This document shows positions 35,768 through 48,697 of a stretch of 64,000 bases of DNA, piece by piece. The notes beneath the pieces were generated by a model. That model did no database searches, was not told the origin of the DNA, and saw only the letters and a program-made list of their open reading frames with translations. Origin of the DNA: Sesamum alatum (taxonomy: Eukaryota > Streptophyta > Magnoliopsida > Lamiales > Pedaliaceae). Position 1 is the first letter of the stretch. Every line of letters starts with the position of its first letter. The stretch lies in assembly GCA_034509735.1 (NCBI GenBank), contig JACGWO010000007.1, positions 1,426,001 to 1,490,000 of the forward strand, read 5' to 3'. The position numbers and the translations under genes are program-made.

Positions 35768-37400
35768 AAAATTTATGGGTGTGTGTTGGTTGTAAGGATA
35801 GTGTTGTCGGAGCCGGGTTGCCACCTTGTGATTGAGAGTATTTGATACGAGGAGTTTGTTGACACAATGGAGTATTCTTTGTGATGTTTCCTCTCTCGTG
35901 TTGTGTATGGAACAATGGGTGTTCCACTGCTTTAACATGTGACGATTACCTGGAACTGGAAGCACCTTTCGGAGAATCCCATAAGTGAACAGTGGGCATA
36001 TTACTATAAAAGTGGGACAAAATGGACTCAAATCTTACCATGTGCAAACACTGTAATCTTTCTCGTACCAAAAATATTTCAAGTTTTGAAGGGTATTTAG
36101 TTGTGAATCATGTCGAGTTTGCCATTTTTATATTTATGCTTGGATCGTTGTAAACTTGAATACAAAAGTGTCTGGGATTGGCACCACTCACACACAATGC
36201 TACTCTACATATCGAAAAGTGCAGGCAGTTCACTAAGCATTGGTGGTGGTCAATATTGAAATACGAAAAGTAAATATGATGATACTAGTACAGTTTCAAC
36301 AAAATTGACCCAACTCTTTCTACTTTTCAATATATTCTAATCAAATGAGATTTTTTTTTAATTATACGTGGATGGATTTCGTGTGAATTAAAAAAAATCA
36401 AATCATGTTAAGTTTATGTGTAATTATATTAAATTTTAGGGAAGTTATCCCATATTATTATTATTATAAAGGAAAAAGCAGCGTAATTTTTATAGGTAGA
36501 GTCTCTTTTTATTTTAATAAGTAGAATCTAGAGTGTAAGCAAATAGACATTCTGTTCAGCTCCAGAGCTCCAATACCAGGTGGTATAGAAGAGCTCTTAC
36601 CCCACTTTATCTCTCTCTCTCTCTCTGACCTCGCTCGGTAATTTCTAATCTGATCTTCATTGTATCTGCAACTTCATTCTGTACATATGTTTCTTGTTTT
36701 GATTATTTGGCATACGGTCAACATCCCTTTTCTCGTTTTTCGTTGTGGGATAGGGCGTGTGAATGTGTATCAATTCATATTCGTTGGAAATAAATTGTTC
36801 GTCTTTCTTTTTCTTGTGTTGAATGGTTGCGAATGCTGCTTTTTTTTTTTTTTTTTTTTTCAATTGAGTGTACTAGATTTGATTCTGTTGATGTACATTG
36901 CAAAACCAAGAAGAGAATTTCTAGTTGGCTCATGGGTCCTTCTTCAATTTGTGTATTTCTTCTTCTTTGTCGACTCTATGCGGTCTAAAAGGTTGTACCT
37001 TTTTGCGCTTTCTTTATATTATTTAAATTCATTTTCATGGGTTCCTTTCTCTTTTTTATTTATCTTTTTAGTAGTTAGTTTTATGTGGTGTGTTGCTGGT
37101 GGATGCCAAGGCTAGCCTGTACACCCTTATTTCACACTTTAAAATTAGTATAAATAGTGTGGGCAATTCTGAGTTTTATTTCATTGGAGGGGTATTTTTC
37201 CCAAGGGACAGCTACGAGCTTTAATCGCTCTTCCGGGGGTCTGTTTATTTTTTGCCTTCTTTTCGTGATTATAGTGTTTGATGCAATTACCTCTAAGCTA
37301 CTGTTAGTTGCTTAAGTATTATTTTTATGGTTAATTAGAGTACGAGCATTGTGTGTTAAACCATTGTCTCTTAAATGTTTAAGGTGGCCAAACCTCTAGA
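35768..37400 (+). other. CYP95 3' UTR, intergenic DNA, thioesterase promoter and 5' UTR
   Basis: The CYP95 3' UTR probably ends before 36150. A (CT)n tract at 36611-36626 lies in a likely 5' UTR exon of the next gene, ending CTCGCTCG at about 36636 before a GTAATTTC donor. The remainder up to 37400 would be a UTR intron, with a T-homopolymer at 36839-36860. Open frames here do not resemble proteins. Confidence 0.4.
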
Positions 37401-40400
37401 ATGGCATCTGTGTTCGGAAGGACTCATGTTGTCAGGCCAAAAGGGACACACCAAGCAACTATAGTTTGGCTACATGGCCTTGGTGATAAAGGATCAAGGT
37501 ATATTCTAACCTCTTTTAGCCATTGGAAAGGAAGAGAATTCTTCTATTACTTTGGTTTTTGATGAAAGGGTTCCGGATTAACTGAGCAATAATCACATGA
37601 ATTCATCTTGACACGTATGAGGATATCTTGTTGCAAATACTGTTTAGTATAGGTTCTAAGACACAATTATTGTGAGTGGTTTATCAATTTCAAGGGTGTT
37701 GATGTCTTTCATCTTTGAAAGATGAAAATTGGGTAAAAGAGTGCGTTTTCTTTTTCCTTCTTATGCGTGGATTTTTTTTTGGATCAATTATAGGAGAAGA
37801 CAAATGGTTTGATGCACCGCAGTGCATTCTTCTTGTCCTTTCTTACATTCTCAATGTAATTTCTATGCATCAGAGGGTGCCCTCAAGTCTGTAACTGATG
37901 GAAGGTGTGGACTAGGGGATCAGATTCTCATTAGACATTCTTGTACTTTATATAACGTAAAGCATAAAAATGTCTTTATGTGACCTTTTAAGGTTACAGT
38001 TAGTAAATAGTTGCTTGTCATTTAAGCATTGGGACGAAGCCGAGCCATTGCATTTTCAATTCCTTAAACCTTGGCCTATCTTTGTCTAAACCATCATATT
38101 CAACATTTGCTTCTTGTAAATGTAGATCCATAGCCATGTGGATAATAGGTTGAGGTGGTTACTTTTAATTATCAATATATAGATATATGAGCCTAAAGAG
38201 AAAAGCTATCAAATCTCAGTTCGCAACCTCTATTGCTTGATATGCTATCCACTTGATTGAAAAATTGAAGATAACAATAGTTGCTAACTTGTTACTTTAC
38301 CCTCTATTGCGATAAAATTAACCGTCTCAAAGTGCTATAGAGATTTTTATGTTTTGAGTGCTAGGACATGGGCACTGTAGGCCCGGTAGAAGGTTCCCTG
38401 CTGCATTCTTCTCGATTTTAGAGTTAATTTTCATGGTGGTTTTAATTTGATTCTTACTTGTGCAGCTGGTCACAGCTCTTGGAAACCCTTCCTCTTCCTA
38501 ATGTAAGGTTTGATTTAATTTGTTTCATTTTATGGCACTAAAGCATGGATTATGGCGACATGATATAGCATGTGAAACCAGTTCCTGTTTGAGATTGAAA
38601 TATCAGGAAAATCATGTTGTATGTGGCCAATAACCTCATTACTTCGTTTTGAACCAAACACCACGCAGATAAAGTGGATTTGCCCAACTGCTCCTACTCG
38701 TCCAGTGTCGTTATTTGGTGGATTTCCTAGCACTGCTTGTAAGATAATTCTTTTCCCCTTACCACACCTTGTCTACACTTATGACTTCTAGTGTTTCTAA
38801 AGTGCTGCTAACTGTCGCGCTGTCATGATTAGTACTTTAAAATGGGTGGTGTATTTCCACCCACTTATGTTCTAGTCCTTCGGTTCGTTTACCTGCTATA
38901 TCAGTCGGCTCAGATTCCTCCAATATTACAGGGTTTGATGCTGTCGATGTTTCAGAGGATGCACCTGATGATTTAGATGGATTGGATGCAACAGCTGCAC
39001 ATGTTGCAAATCTCTTATCGACAGAACCTGCTGACAGTAAGTATCTTTAGCTAAACTTGTATGTTTCAAAAGGCTTGTATCTTAAATGAGTACTTGTTCC
39101 CGCTCTTTATGGAAGGTATAAGAAGCTTGTGTTTCTTGCTATTCATATGGAAAATCACATGGAATTTACCTATGTGGTATCTGACCTTCGATGAAGGGCT
39201 CCATCCCCATAATTCAGCAAACTTAGTTTGTTGTGTGTTTTGCTATGTGCATGAAATAAAAGCAAAAATAGAGGTAAGTCACGGCAATGGATGTAGGGTT
39301 CAAATAGAGGTAAAACTAGATTATATCCAACTCCAACAGATTTATAATTCGGGACAGACCACTAAACTCATCACATACCATTTTCCACATTATCCAGTAT
39401 TCCACTGAATAACAATTCTCTCAAAATTTAACACCCGTCATTTTGAAGATGACAAAAGATGGAATTCCATTAATGCACCTTAGGAGGCCATCTGAACTAA
39501 TGAGGGGTTTGTAGCCATTTAGAACTGTGTATTGATGCATGTCGATTTGTTGTTTCTCAACAGTTAAACTAGGAATTGGAGGATTTAGTATGGGTGCTGC
39601 AGCTGCTCTTTACTCAGCCACGTGCCACATTTTGGGACAATATTCTAACAGAAACCCGTACACGGTTAACCTGGGCTGTGTTGTTGGTCTTAGTGGCTGG
39701 CTTCCGTGTTCCAGGTATGACTTCATTTCCACTTGCACCCACTGAACAATGTGCATGGCAATCAGGAATTTCTTGGTAGTCGCATGCTTCTTTTACTTAG
39801 CAGCTAATGTTTTTCCTAGGACACTGAAGAACCGAATGGCAGGATCAAATGAGACTGGAACTCGTGCAGCATCATTGCCGATTTTGCTCTGTCATGGCTC
39901 TGGTATACATATTGACGCACATTTCAAAATTTGACAAATATATTCAAAATTTGCTTCGTCATGGCTGTGCCCTTCGTCATTTTGCATGTTACGGTACTAT
40001 TACCTGTGACATTCTGGACCTTCCTAAAATGACAAATTCTTGTTCTTTCCATTTCAGTCTATGCACACATATGGAGCAGTTTACCATAATTATTTTACAT
40101 CAAGCATAATATAAGTGCTCTATACATTGGATACATGGCTACTATTTCAGTCTATTCTCAGTTGAGAATTATCTTTGCGTTTCAGGGGACGAGGTGGTAC
40201 CTCATAAGTTTGGAGAAAAATCGGCACATTTCCTACGATCATCTGGATTCGAAAACCTCACATTTAAATCATATGATGGGTATTCATACACTCCAATAAA
40301 CTTTAATAACCTCATATTACACATATGACTTACACCATAGCTTCTCATCTCAATCATTCTCCCATTTCCTGTTCATGCAGGCTTGGTCACTACACCATCC

Positions 40401-40462
40401 CCGAGGAAATGGATGAAGTTTGCCGCTGGTTAACTGATAAGCTGGGCCTTCAGGGATCGTAA
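37401..40462 (+). CDS. Acyl-protein thioesterase / carboxylesterase, APT family
   Basis: A complete alpha/beta-hydrolase of 239 residues of the acyl-protein thioesterase family, which removes palmitate or other acyl groups from proteins and esters. Eight exons: 37401-37498, 38466-38502, 38669-38738, 38932-39036, 39564-39714, 39820-39902, 40186-40279, 40381-40462 (720 nt, frame kept, all GT-AG). Visible are WLHGLGDKGSSW (oxyanion region), GFSMGA with nucleophile Ser112, HGSGDEVVP with Asp183 and GLGHY with His216: the full catalytic triad. No signal peptide is seen, so cytosolic action is likely. Plant relatives include SOBER1-type esterases, but I do not assign a member name. Confidence 0.94.
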
Positions 40463-41337
40463 TCTGACAAAGCACCGGAGGCAGCTTGGGGCACACACGG
40501 GATGCCAAAGTAGGACACAACAGCATTAAGAAGAGTAAGACGTTGTTGCTTAATTACGATGGAAATAATGAATACGGTAGACGGTAGAATCTCCATTCTT
40601 GCATTGTTGAAGGTGAAAATGAAGCTTATTCTATTATCTTTTGCAATGAGGGAAAAACAGTTGCTTCTTTCTTTTCCCTCAACTCTTCTGTTCATCTTCT
40701 TGTTTCTCTTTCTCGTTGCTTTCGAAATAGAGGTGTCTTTGTTTAGGGTGATCAACAAGTTGAAGTCTGTGTTCTTACAAGATCATTGTTATAAGCAGAT
40801 GTGGTTTGTAGTTGCAGTTTTCCATGCTTGCTGGACTTTCTGCTTTCATTACCAGTAGTCTGGTTCTATGTTTATCGGAAAACGCACCTATGAATGTAAC
40901 TATCACTACTATCACTTACAGTGGACGTATCAATACCAATTTTCTTTTTTCTTACAATACACGTACACATTCAAGGTTCGAACACGACAATTTTTATAGA
41001 GAATTCTGATGTCTGAACTATTGGAATGTCCCCCTGGGAACAGACGTCTCAATACTGATTTGAGACTGAAGATGATAATTGATGCAACCTGCAGGAATAT
41101 GATTGTTCCAAGTAGATTATCATACTTGTAACAATTCTAAAAGGGGAATATTCAGTCATAGTTTCATTATTTATACCAACGTTATTTGGCACATTTCGAT
41201 ACGTGTGTTTAAATATGTCAAAGTATATTGATTTTTTTTTAAAAAAATTATATAAAAATAAATATTTTTTACTATTTTAATGTACTTATTGAATTTATAG
41301 TAAAGTGTAGGAATAAATTTAATAATAGGGTTAATCA
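40463..41337 (+). other. Thioesterase 3' UTR and intergenic DNA
   Basis: Probable 3' UTR to about 40860, then AT-rich DNA without recognisable genes. Confidence 0.4.
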
Positions 41338-42318
41338 CATTTAGACCTGCTTAAAATTGTAAAATTACACCTTTCCTAAAAAAAGTATCAAAATTATATT
41401 TACACTCCCTTTGAAGTATCTTGTTTATACTTAACACCTTTCTATTAGCGTTTAGATGGAAATTGATGACTTCAGCAAAAAAAATTAAGGTTAATTACAC
41501 TTAGATTCCCTTTGAAAATGCAGAATTACATTTTCCCCCAAAAAAGTTTTAAAATTATACTTACACCCATTCCAAAAATTTTCTGTTTAAACTTGGTCCC
41601 CATCTATTAGAGTTTGAATGGAAAATGTTAACGTCAACAAAAATAATTACATAATTTTCATTTTTTTCCATCACTTAACATTCTCATGTATATTTTTGTA
41701 CTTATAAGAGGATAAATGTAATGTATATGGTGTGATGCCAAGATTATTTCATTTTGTACCTTATAAGTACAAAATTATTACATGAAAATATTAAATGAAA
41801 AGTAAAATTGAAAATTTATGTAATTATTTTTGTTGACGTGAACATTTTTCGTCCATACTTTAATGGATGGAGTCAGGTGTAAAAGGAGAATTTTTGGAGG
41901 GGGAGTAAGTGTAATTTTCAAATTTTTTTGGGGGAAGTGTAATTATGCATTTTCAGAGGGTGTCTAAGTTTAATTACTCAAAAAATTATATAAATTTTTA
42001 ATTTACTCTTTATATAATATACCCATGTATATTTTTTGTGCTTATAAGGGAATGAATGTAATACATATATATATATATATAAAGTGAGGTTAATATCGTT
42101 ACACTTTTTCCCTTATAACTATAAAATTATTACATTGTAATGTTAAATGATTATGAGAAGTAGAACCAAAAAATTATGCATTTTTTGTCCAAATTTTAAC
42201 GCAAGGGCAGCAGGTGTAAACAGTGGATTTTGGAGGTGGTGTGTAAGTGTAATTTTAAATTTTTTTTGCCAAAAATGTAATATCGAATTTTTAGAGGGAG
42301 TCTAAATATAATTACCCC
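41338..42318. mobile_element. MITE family C copy split by a second family C copy
   Basis: The outer ends are GGGTTAATCACATTTAGA on the left and TCTAAATATAATTACCCC on the right. The left arm is interrupted at 41488. The right arm resumes after 41979 with TATAAATTTTTAATTTAC and runs to the end. A nearby AT run sits at 42067-42082. Target-site duplication of the outer copy is not clear. Confidence 0.7.
41488..41979. mobile_element. MITE family C, inner copy, 9-bp TSD
   Basis: A 492-bp inverted-repeat element with ends AGGTTAATTACACTTAGA and its near complement. It is flanked by AAAAAATTA at 41479-41487 and 41980-41988, a 9-bp direct repeat. The flank is of low complexity, so the duplication is weaker evidence than elsewhere. 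Confidence 0.75.
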
Positions 42319-43707
42319 TAATATAATATAAATTAATATAGCTGAAAAAGAACAATTTTTCTTTAATTTTTGTACAGTATAATAACAAAATCTACATGTA
42401 TACGGCCCAAAATACTTGGGTTTTATACTGAAATACAAAATGGGCCCAGTTAGTAGGCCTGCAAGTGGTAAATATCCAAAGTCAGCCTGGCCCACTAACT
42501 CTTTTAATTTGTGCTTTATACTCTGTGAAAAGAAGGGATCAAAAGCAGTCTTTTTAGCAGCACTGAGAGTGAGAGAATGACTCAAAAATCTTTATAAGTT
42601 TTTGGGTATTATTTTGACTATCACAGTAACTCACAAAAATCCCTACCATTTTATTTTTGTTAAATGCAACCAAACTTTTGGGGGCCATATGACCATTTAA
42701 ACTCATGATTAAAGGCCTTCTTGTTTTTACTTTCAATGAGATCAAGAACCCCTTTATCATTTGTTTCATCAAAGTGAGAGCCTTGATTGAGTACTAATAT
42801 TTTGTATCTATATATAATTATATGTGTATATCTTTGAATTTTTGATGAGATTTGAATTGGATTATGGATTCATCATAAAATCCCAATCAACGAGGGGGTT
42901 GTGGGAAGCGAACGATAGTGAACGACAGTGAACAAAGAGAGCGAAGTATATCAAACAAAACCGGACTGTAGTGAAGGTAGAGTTGCCAATATAACGCCGT
43001 GAACGAGGAACGCACTCAAAAGAATTCGTTCCGCAGCTGAGAGCCAAACTGTTTACTTTTGTGCGTGGGATAAATGATTGATGGGGTCTGATTTGAATGA
43101 AATGTGGGATATAATAAATTAATAATTTTTATTGATGTTTATCGAATTGAATAAAATGTGGGATGCGTCTGAATTATACTATCAGCACCCCCCCCCCCCA
43201 AAAAAAAAAAAAAGAAAAAAAAAAACCCAGAACACCATAAGTTATCGAGTTTTATTCAGGGCGTAATTTTTACTAGTGAACCATCATTTCTTATGGTTTA
43301 ACCATGAATAAAGGTGGACCGGAGGCCCAATTTATTCTTTTCAAACCTTGTAAATGGCTCCTATGTAAAACGCATTAGTTGTTCGTGTTCAAATTGGGTA
43401 GCAAAAGTTGATAAAGATCAACCACTCATCTTACAATCACTGTTTTTCAAAATTAAAACTATATATTTATGTATGTATCTACGTATATTCTTTAATACCT
43501 ATCCATCTGATAATACTATATTCTGATTCAAAGTAACATAACTCATCAAGAATTAATCGCACCGTAAAAAGTATTCATAGATCACTAGATCTCATACCCA
43601 CCAGATTTCACAAGAGTTTTTTTTGATAGAAACATACACATATGTATACACACACAAACATGTGTACATGTGTGTGTGTGATGAAGAGCCAAGAATTACT
43701 TGAGGCA
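42319..43707. other. Intergenic DNA with homopolymers
   Basis: No gene is recognised. A C12 run (43188-43199) abuts an A-rich run to 43225, probably assembly-sensitive. A GT/CA-rich dinucleotide stretch lies at 43632-43680. Confidence 0.4.
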
Positions 43708-43748
43708 GGGGGGGGGGGTGGGGGTGAGGGTGGGGGTGGGGGTGGGGG
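43708..43748 (+). repeat. G-rich minisatellite, potential G-quadruplex
   Basis: At least six runs of three or more G are separated by single T or TGA. This meets the usual pattern for a G-quadruplex on + and is built on a GGGGGT repeat. Confidence 0.8.
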
Positions 43749-44067
43749 ATGCTAGGTACTTGCTTGACTTGTATGGAGAAGACATATGAGGGAATGTAAA
43801 GCCTGCTTAAAGGGGGACAAGAATCTCCTTTAAAAGCCAAATAATGGAGTGTAGTAGCAGACACTTAATCAATCTTTGGTTACTTTTTGACCACTTATAT
43901 CTCTCCCTAAGCATGCAAATAAGGTCAATGAAAACAACCCAAAAGATTGATTTAATCCCCTCATCAAAACCTAATTGGGAATCCAATGTGAACTCAATTC
44001 CTTGCCCTAATTCCCCAATACACACCAACCAATTAATATTCTCTTTATTAGTATTTGTTGATTATAA

Positions 44068-44713
44068 GTTAATAACATGTGGGTTCATCATAGTTTTTGA
44101 GATTGCACTTTTATTGAGGTACGGCAGTTATTCTATAATAATCAGGATAAGGACGTCTCGATAATTCATTGAACCACTATATTGGAATAAACCATTGTCC
44201 GTTATCAAAATACTTCTCCCCGACATTGTTCTAATTACAAATCCAAAAAGAATGACAAACACTACTACCTGAATCAAGATTCAAGGATACGAGTCATCTT
44301 TAAAGGAAATTTTTCACAAGAACGATTAATGGCAGAATAATTGTCTTTGCAAGAAAGGTCTGCTTTCAACTGAAGTTAATAACATGTGGGTTCATCATAG
44401 TTTTTGAAATCCCTCTTTCATTGGGGTATGACGGTCATTCTATAATAATCAAGATAAGAACGTCTCGATGACTCATTGGACCACTATATTGAAATAACTC
44501 ACTGTCCGTTATCAAAATACTTCTCCCATAACGACATTGTTCTAATTACAAATCACAAAAAGAATTACCATTCGCATCTCTAAACTTAATATGACAAACA
44601 TTACTACCTGAATCAAGATTCAAGGATATGAGCCCTCTTTAAAGGAAGATTTTCACAAGTACGATTAACGTCAGAATAATTGTCTTTGCAAGAAAGATCT
44701 GCTTTCAACTGAA
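44068..44713. repeat. Tandem duplication of a 307-340 bp unit
   Basis: Two head-to-tail copies, 44068-44374 and 44375-44713. Both begin GTTAATAACATGTGGGTTCA and end CTGCTTTCAACTGAAG. They differ by scattered substitutions, and the second has about 35 extra bp near 44550-44600, so the duplication is not fresh. I do not recognise the unit; it has no open frame of note. Confidence 0.9.
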
Positions 44714-45221
44714 GCTTATACAAATCATGTCCGACCACACCAGATGAGTCAGATTGTTATGTGATTGGACGCCTTCTTTAAAATGTACGTTAATCACACA
44801 ACGAGTATAATATATTGAATGATTAATTTAAATTTGGAATCCAAACTTTTTTTTTTAAGATTGAATTTGTAAAGTAAGTGATAGTAAATGAGGTGCAAAG
44901 CTGCAGAGGCTTTAGCATTGAAAGGGAAAGTGAAATGATAAGCTAAAATATGATTGTGAGAAATGAGAATGAGCTGTGCTCAACTTCACATCAACATTGT
45001 GGCAAAAGTACTACACACCAACTTCTTTGAACGACGTCGTACCATTGCTTTGTTTGTACGAAGAATAATCTTTTTTTTTTTTTTTCTTTTGAAAGGAGAA
45101 TAATCTTTACTTATGTAATCATTGTTTACATGCATAGGGATATAGATAGATATACGTGAAACGGTGGACATCACATCACACAAACATATCTCATATATAT
45201 ATATATATATTTATTTTTTTA
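44714..45221. other. Intergenic DNA
   Basis: AT-rich DNA with an AT dinucleotide run at 45192-45211. No gene is seen. Confidence 0.4.
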
Positions 45222-45629
45222 AGGATAAATCACGACGAGCTAACATAAAATTTGATGTAATTACGAATATTCTCTTATTATTGGGGGAACCATCAAAATT
45301 CTTGATGTTTAATGAAATTATGTAATCTTTAGAAGAAGTTTGAAATTATTAATTTTGTCCTTACTGTATTTTTTATATAAATAAAAATTGTATAGATAAT
45401 CGGACGAGGTGGATGGAAAAAATTTTGAAAATTATAAAAGAAATTGTCCATGAAACTTTTGTAGAAAATTTTGAAAAAGTATGTTTAATACTTTATAGCC
45501 CGCAAGGATATTTTCGTCAATTAACAACAAAATGGATGGAAATCTGACGGAGAATAATGAATTGTGGTAGTTATTGGATGACTGTTAAAATCGGAGGGGA
45601 GAAATATACTTTTAATCTCATAGGATAGC

Positions 45630-45862
45630 GGGTTCAACATTTTTAGTCATATGCTTTATGAGATTTTTCAAAATAGTTTTAAATTTGGGAAAATTGACAC
45701 ATTTAGTCCTATATTTTACGAAATTTTCAAATAGGTGGAAAAGTAGACATATTTAGTCTCATAAACCCCGTAAAACAAATGACTAAATATGTCGAATTTT
45801 TTTTTCAATTTTGGACTAATTTGAAAATTTCGTAAAATAAAGAGCTAAAAGTGTTGAACCCC
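45630..45862. mobile_element. Small TIR element, nested
   Basis: Inverted ends GGGTTCAACATTTTTAG and CTAAAAGTGTTGAACCC. The inner text mentions the same GTCATATGCTTTATGAGATTTT-like block in both orientations. About 235 bp, non-coding. Confidence 0.55.
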
Positions 45863-46185
45863 CACTAGAAAAAAAAAATACATACTGTTGCCTACATTTT
45901 TAATTGCTATGGACTAAAAGTCATGGTAAATAACCATTATTAACCATGATTCTACAAAAGCGAAGCAAAAAATTACCTTATTCACCATGAAAAAAGTATT
46001 CATCGTGGCTCTTAGCCATCACAAAAATATTCGCCATGTCTTGTAACCATGATAAACGTTTTAGCCACACTTACAAAAATCACGGTCAATAAACGTTGTG
46101 CGATTGTGGTTAATAACTATTTACTATGGTTATTTCTTTTAATCATAACAATTAGCCATGGTTAAATATTATATTTCTTCTAGTA
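45863..46185. mobile_element. CACTA-like MITE, copy 1
   Basis: Starts CACTAGAA and ends TTCTTCTAGTA, the terminal pattern of CACTA elements with the last base changed. CCC flanks both ends as a 3-bp duplication, the size expected for CACTA. The inside contains repeated CCATGGTTAAT-like blocks in both orientations. Non-coding, 323 bp. Confidence 0.6.
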
Positions 46186-46701
46186 CCCCAGTCTAATGGA
46201 ACTAACAGTATAAATTTGTCAAATGAAGGGGTATTGATAATTTTTGAAACAATAAAAGGGTATTTGTAATTATATCAAATTCATTGGAGCTCGCTGAAAT
46301 TACCCTATTCTTCACATGCAAAAACTATATAAATATATTTTGACATATTATTTTTTGATTTTCTAATTATCATCTAACTTATATGTGTTTATTTTATTTT
46401 TAACAATTAAAAGGGTAGGATTAGGATTGTCCTAGCTAACAATATCTTGGACATGACTATATCAATCCTCTTTACAGCTACTGAATGTCTAAATGAGCTG
46501 TATGTATTGGTCATAGGGTAGACCACCTTATCATCATATAGTAATCTATTTGTTTTTTTTTTAAATAAAATAATAACTAACTTTTATCGCACACGATCTC
46601 TGTGAGTATATTTATGATGCATCGCAATTTGAGATGAAAAAAAATAATTGTGAACAAAAACAAACTAATAAATAGGAGGGGGGGGATGAATGGTGAGAAG
46701 A

Positions 46702-47006
46702 CACTAGAAGAAAATTAACTTTTAACTACATATTTATTGGCTACGAACTAAAACCATGATAAATAATTATTATTAACCATGATTAAATAAAAATCGTTCC
46801 AAAAACTTAGATTATCCACCATGAAAACTCTTTTTGCCATGGTCATGAGCCATAGCAAATATTTTTGCCATGACAGATATTTTAATCACACTCGCAAATA
46901 CCACAGCCAATAACCGTTATATGACCGTGGTAAATGGCTATTCACCACGACTATTTATTTTTAATCATGACAATTAGCCATGATTAAATATTAAATTTTT
47001 TCTAGT
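46702..47006. mobile_element. CACTA-like MITE, copy 2
   Basis: Starts CACTAGAAGAAAA and ends TTTTTTCTAGTA. Its interior (CTATGAACTAAAACCATGATAAATAATTATT-like order of blocks, read in pieces) matches copy 1 along its length. The 3-bp flanks do not match exactly (AGA and AAA). About 305 bp. Confidence 0.55.
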
Positions 47007-48697
47007 AAAAAAAGTACGTGAAGTGAGGTAAGCACGAAAAAATTGTATATGTTAATTATTCAAATATACTGAAATTATTATTATATCAAATTTTAATAAA
47101 TGAATGTGTTGAATTAAAGGATAAATTTGAATATTCAAAATTGGAATGACAATAGAGTTCTCTTTCGTAAAAGTATAGATAGATATTTCGTGTTATAGTT
47201 TATTTTATATAAATTTATAAACAATTAATCTTAAGTTTGTACACATGATTTATGTATCAGAGTTACATTTACATTTATCATCGAGTCACATTCTTCATAC
47301 AACTTTTCTCACTATTAAAATTATAAAGTTAATTACTATAATACGTACTTCATAATTATTTTCACCTTGCCACTAATTAATTAACATTTTTTTCTTAGTT
47401 ATAATTTATTTTACAATATAACTTCCCATCTTAATATTCTCTTTGCATTTAATTTATTATAATCAATAAAATTATAATTAAACCATCTTGTGCTTCATGT
47501 GAGATTTTTTTAATAACCATGGTTTAAAATTTTCATACGTTCTCATCAAAATTGTGGAAATATTTTCATTTTTGATGTTATGGAAATAAAAATACATGAA
47601 GTTTTGAAATTGTCTAGTTTCTTTCGAAACACTCTATTTTTTTAATTTTCTTTCGAAACGTTTGAGTTTCCTAGAAAACTTTTCATCTTTTTTAAAAAAA
47701 ATTTAGCGAAATATTTATTTCATACTTTTAGTTACAAATATATAAATTCTTGTGTTATGTATAAGTATTTCATTGGATGATAATTGATTTAGTATTATGT
47801 TAAATTAGTATTGTTATAACTTATATGTCTACATATCAATGTAATAAAGATATTTCATTATACATAGCTATAAATAAATATTATATTATTATTTAGTTTT
47901 AATAGCAACTACATCAAATAATAATTCCAAAATATAATTATACTGCATAAAAATAATTTTATTTAATTGGCATATATAAATGAAACAAAATTAACTAGAT
48001 ACACTTGAATTAAAAAGAGAGAGGTAATATTTTAAATCTTTTTCTATGACCATTATGTTCGTATCTTTAATTTTGCGATTTTTATGTAGCGTTTTTCAAA
48101 TATTTTCAAAAAGTTTCTAATATTTATTAACTCGAAATATGTGTTGGAAACGAAACTTTTATCCATGTTAATAGCAATGTAATAACAACTGAAATTCACA
48201 ATAATTTGCTCAAAATTAATAATTATTATGCATTAATTTAAATCTCTAACAAAAAGATCTCACGATAAAAAATTCTTAACGTAAAACACATCGATACGTA
48301 AACGTACTACTATAATTAATTAGATCAAAATAACAAGAAAATACAAAAGGCTAATACCTATATATCCATACTGCTACCAGCTACTACAAAGCCCACAAAT
48401 TTAAATAATTTTCAACCATAATTAACCTAATTAACTTGAAAACTAAATTAAACATTTAAAAAAAAGAAAAAAAAAAGAAACTGGGAAATTAAGGCAAAGT
48501 GACGTGGAGGCAAAAAGCATTAATTGATCTGCTACTTTTCGTGCAGTGCTCCGATCTTGATTCCCTCTGATCTTGAGCCTGCAGAGAAGCTGAATATTAA
48601 TCGAGTCCACCGTAATTAACATGCACGTACTGATCTAAACTGAATTAATTTAATTTAATTACCCAAAAATAGAGAATCTTGATGGGCTGTTTGATGA
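47007..48697. other. AT-rich intergenic DNA and 3' flank of the zinc-finger gene
   Basis: Very AT-rich and without open frames or repeats that I can define. The last few hundred bp probably include the 3' UTR of the minus-strand gene. Confidence 0.4.

Larger units (their letters stand above)
45222..46304. mobile_element. MITE family A copy with two further insertions
   Basis: The left end is AAGGATAAATCACGACGAGC with GATGTAATTACGAATATT just inside; the right end is GTATTTGTAATTATATC followed by GAAATTACCCT. Between the arms lie a TIR element (45630-45862) and a CACTA-like MITE (45863-46185). Confidence 0.55.

Noticed and set aside
43592..43864. Histidine/proline-repeat protein antisense to the G-rich tract
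   Set aside because: It is only the translation of the simple GGGGGT repeat.
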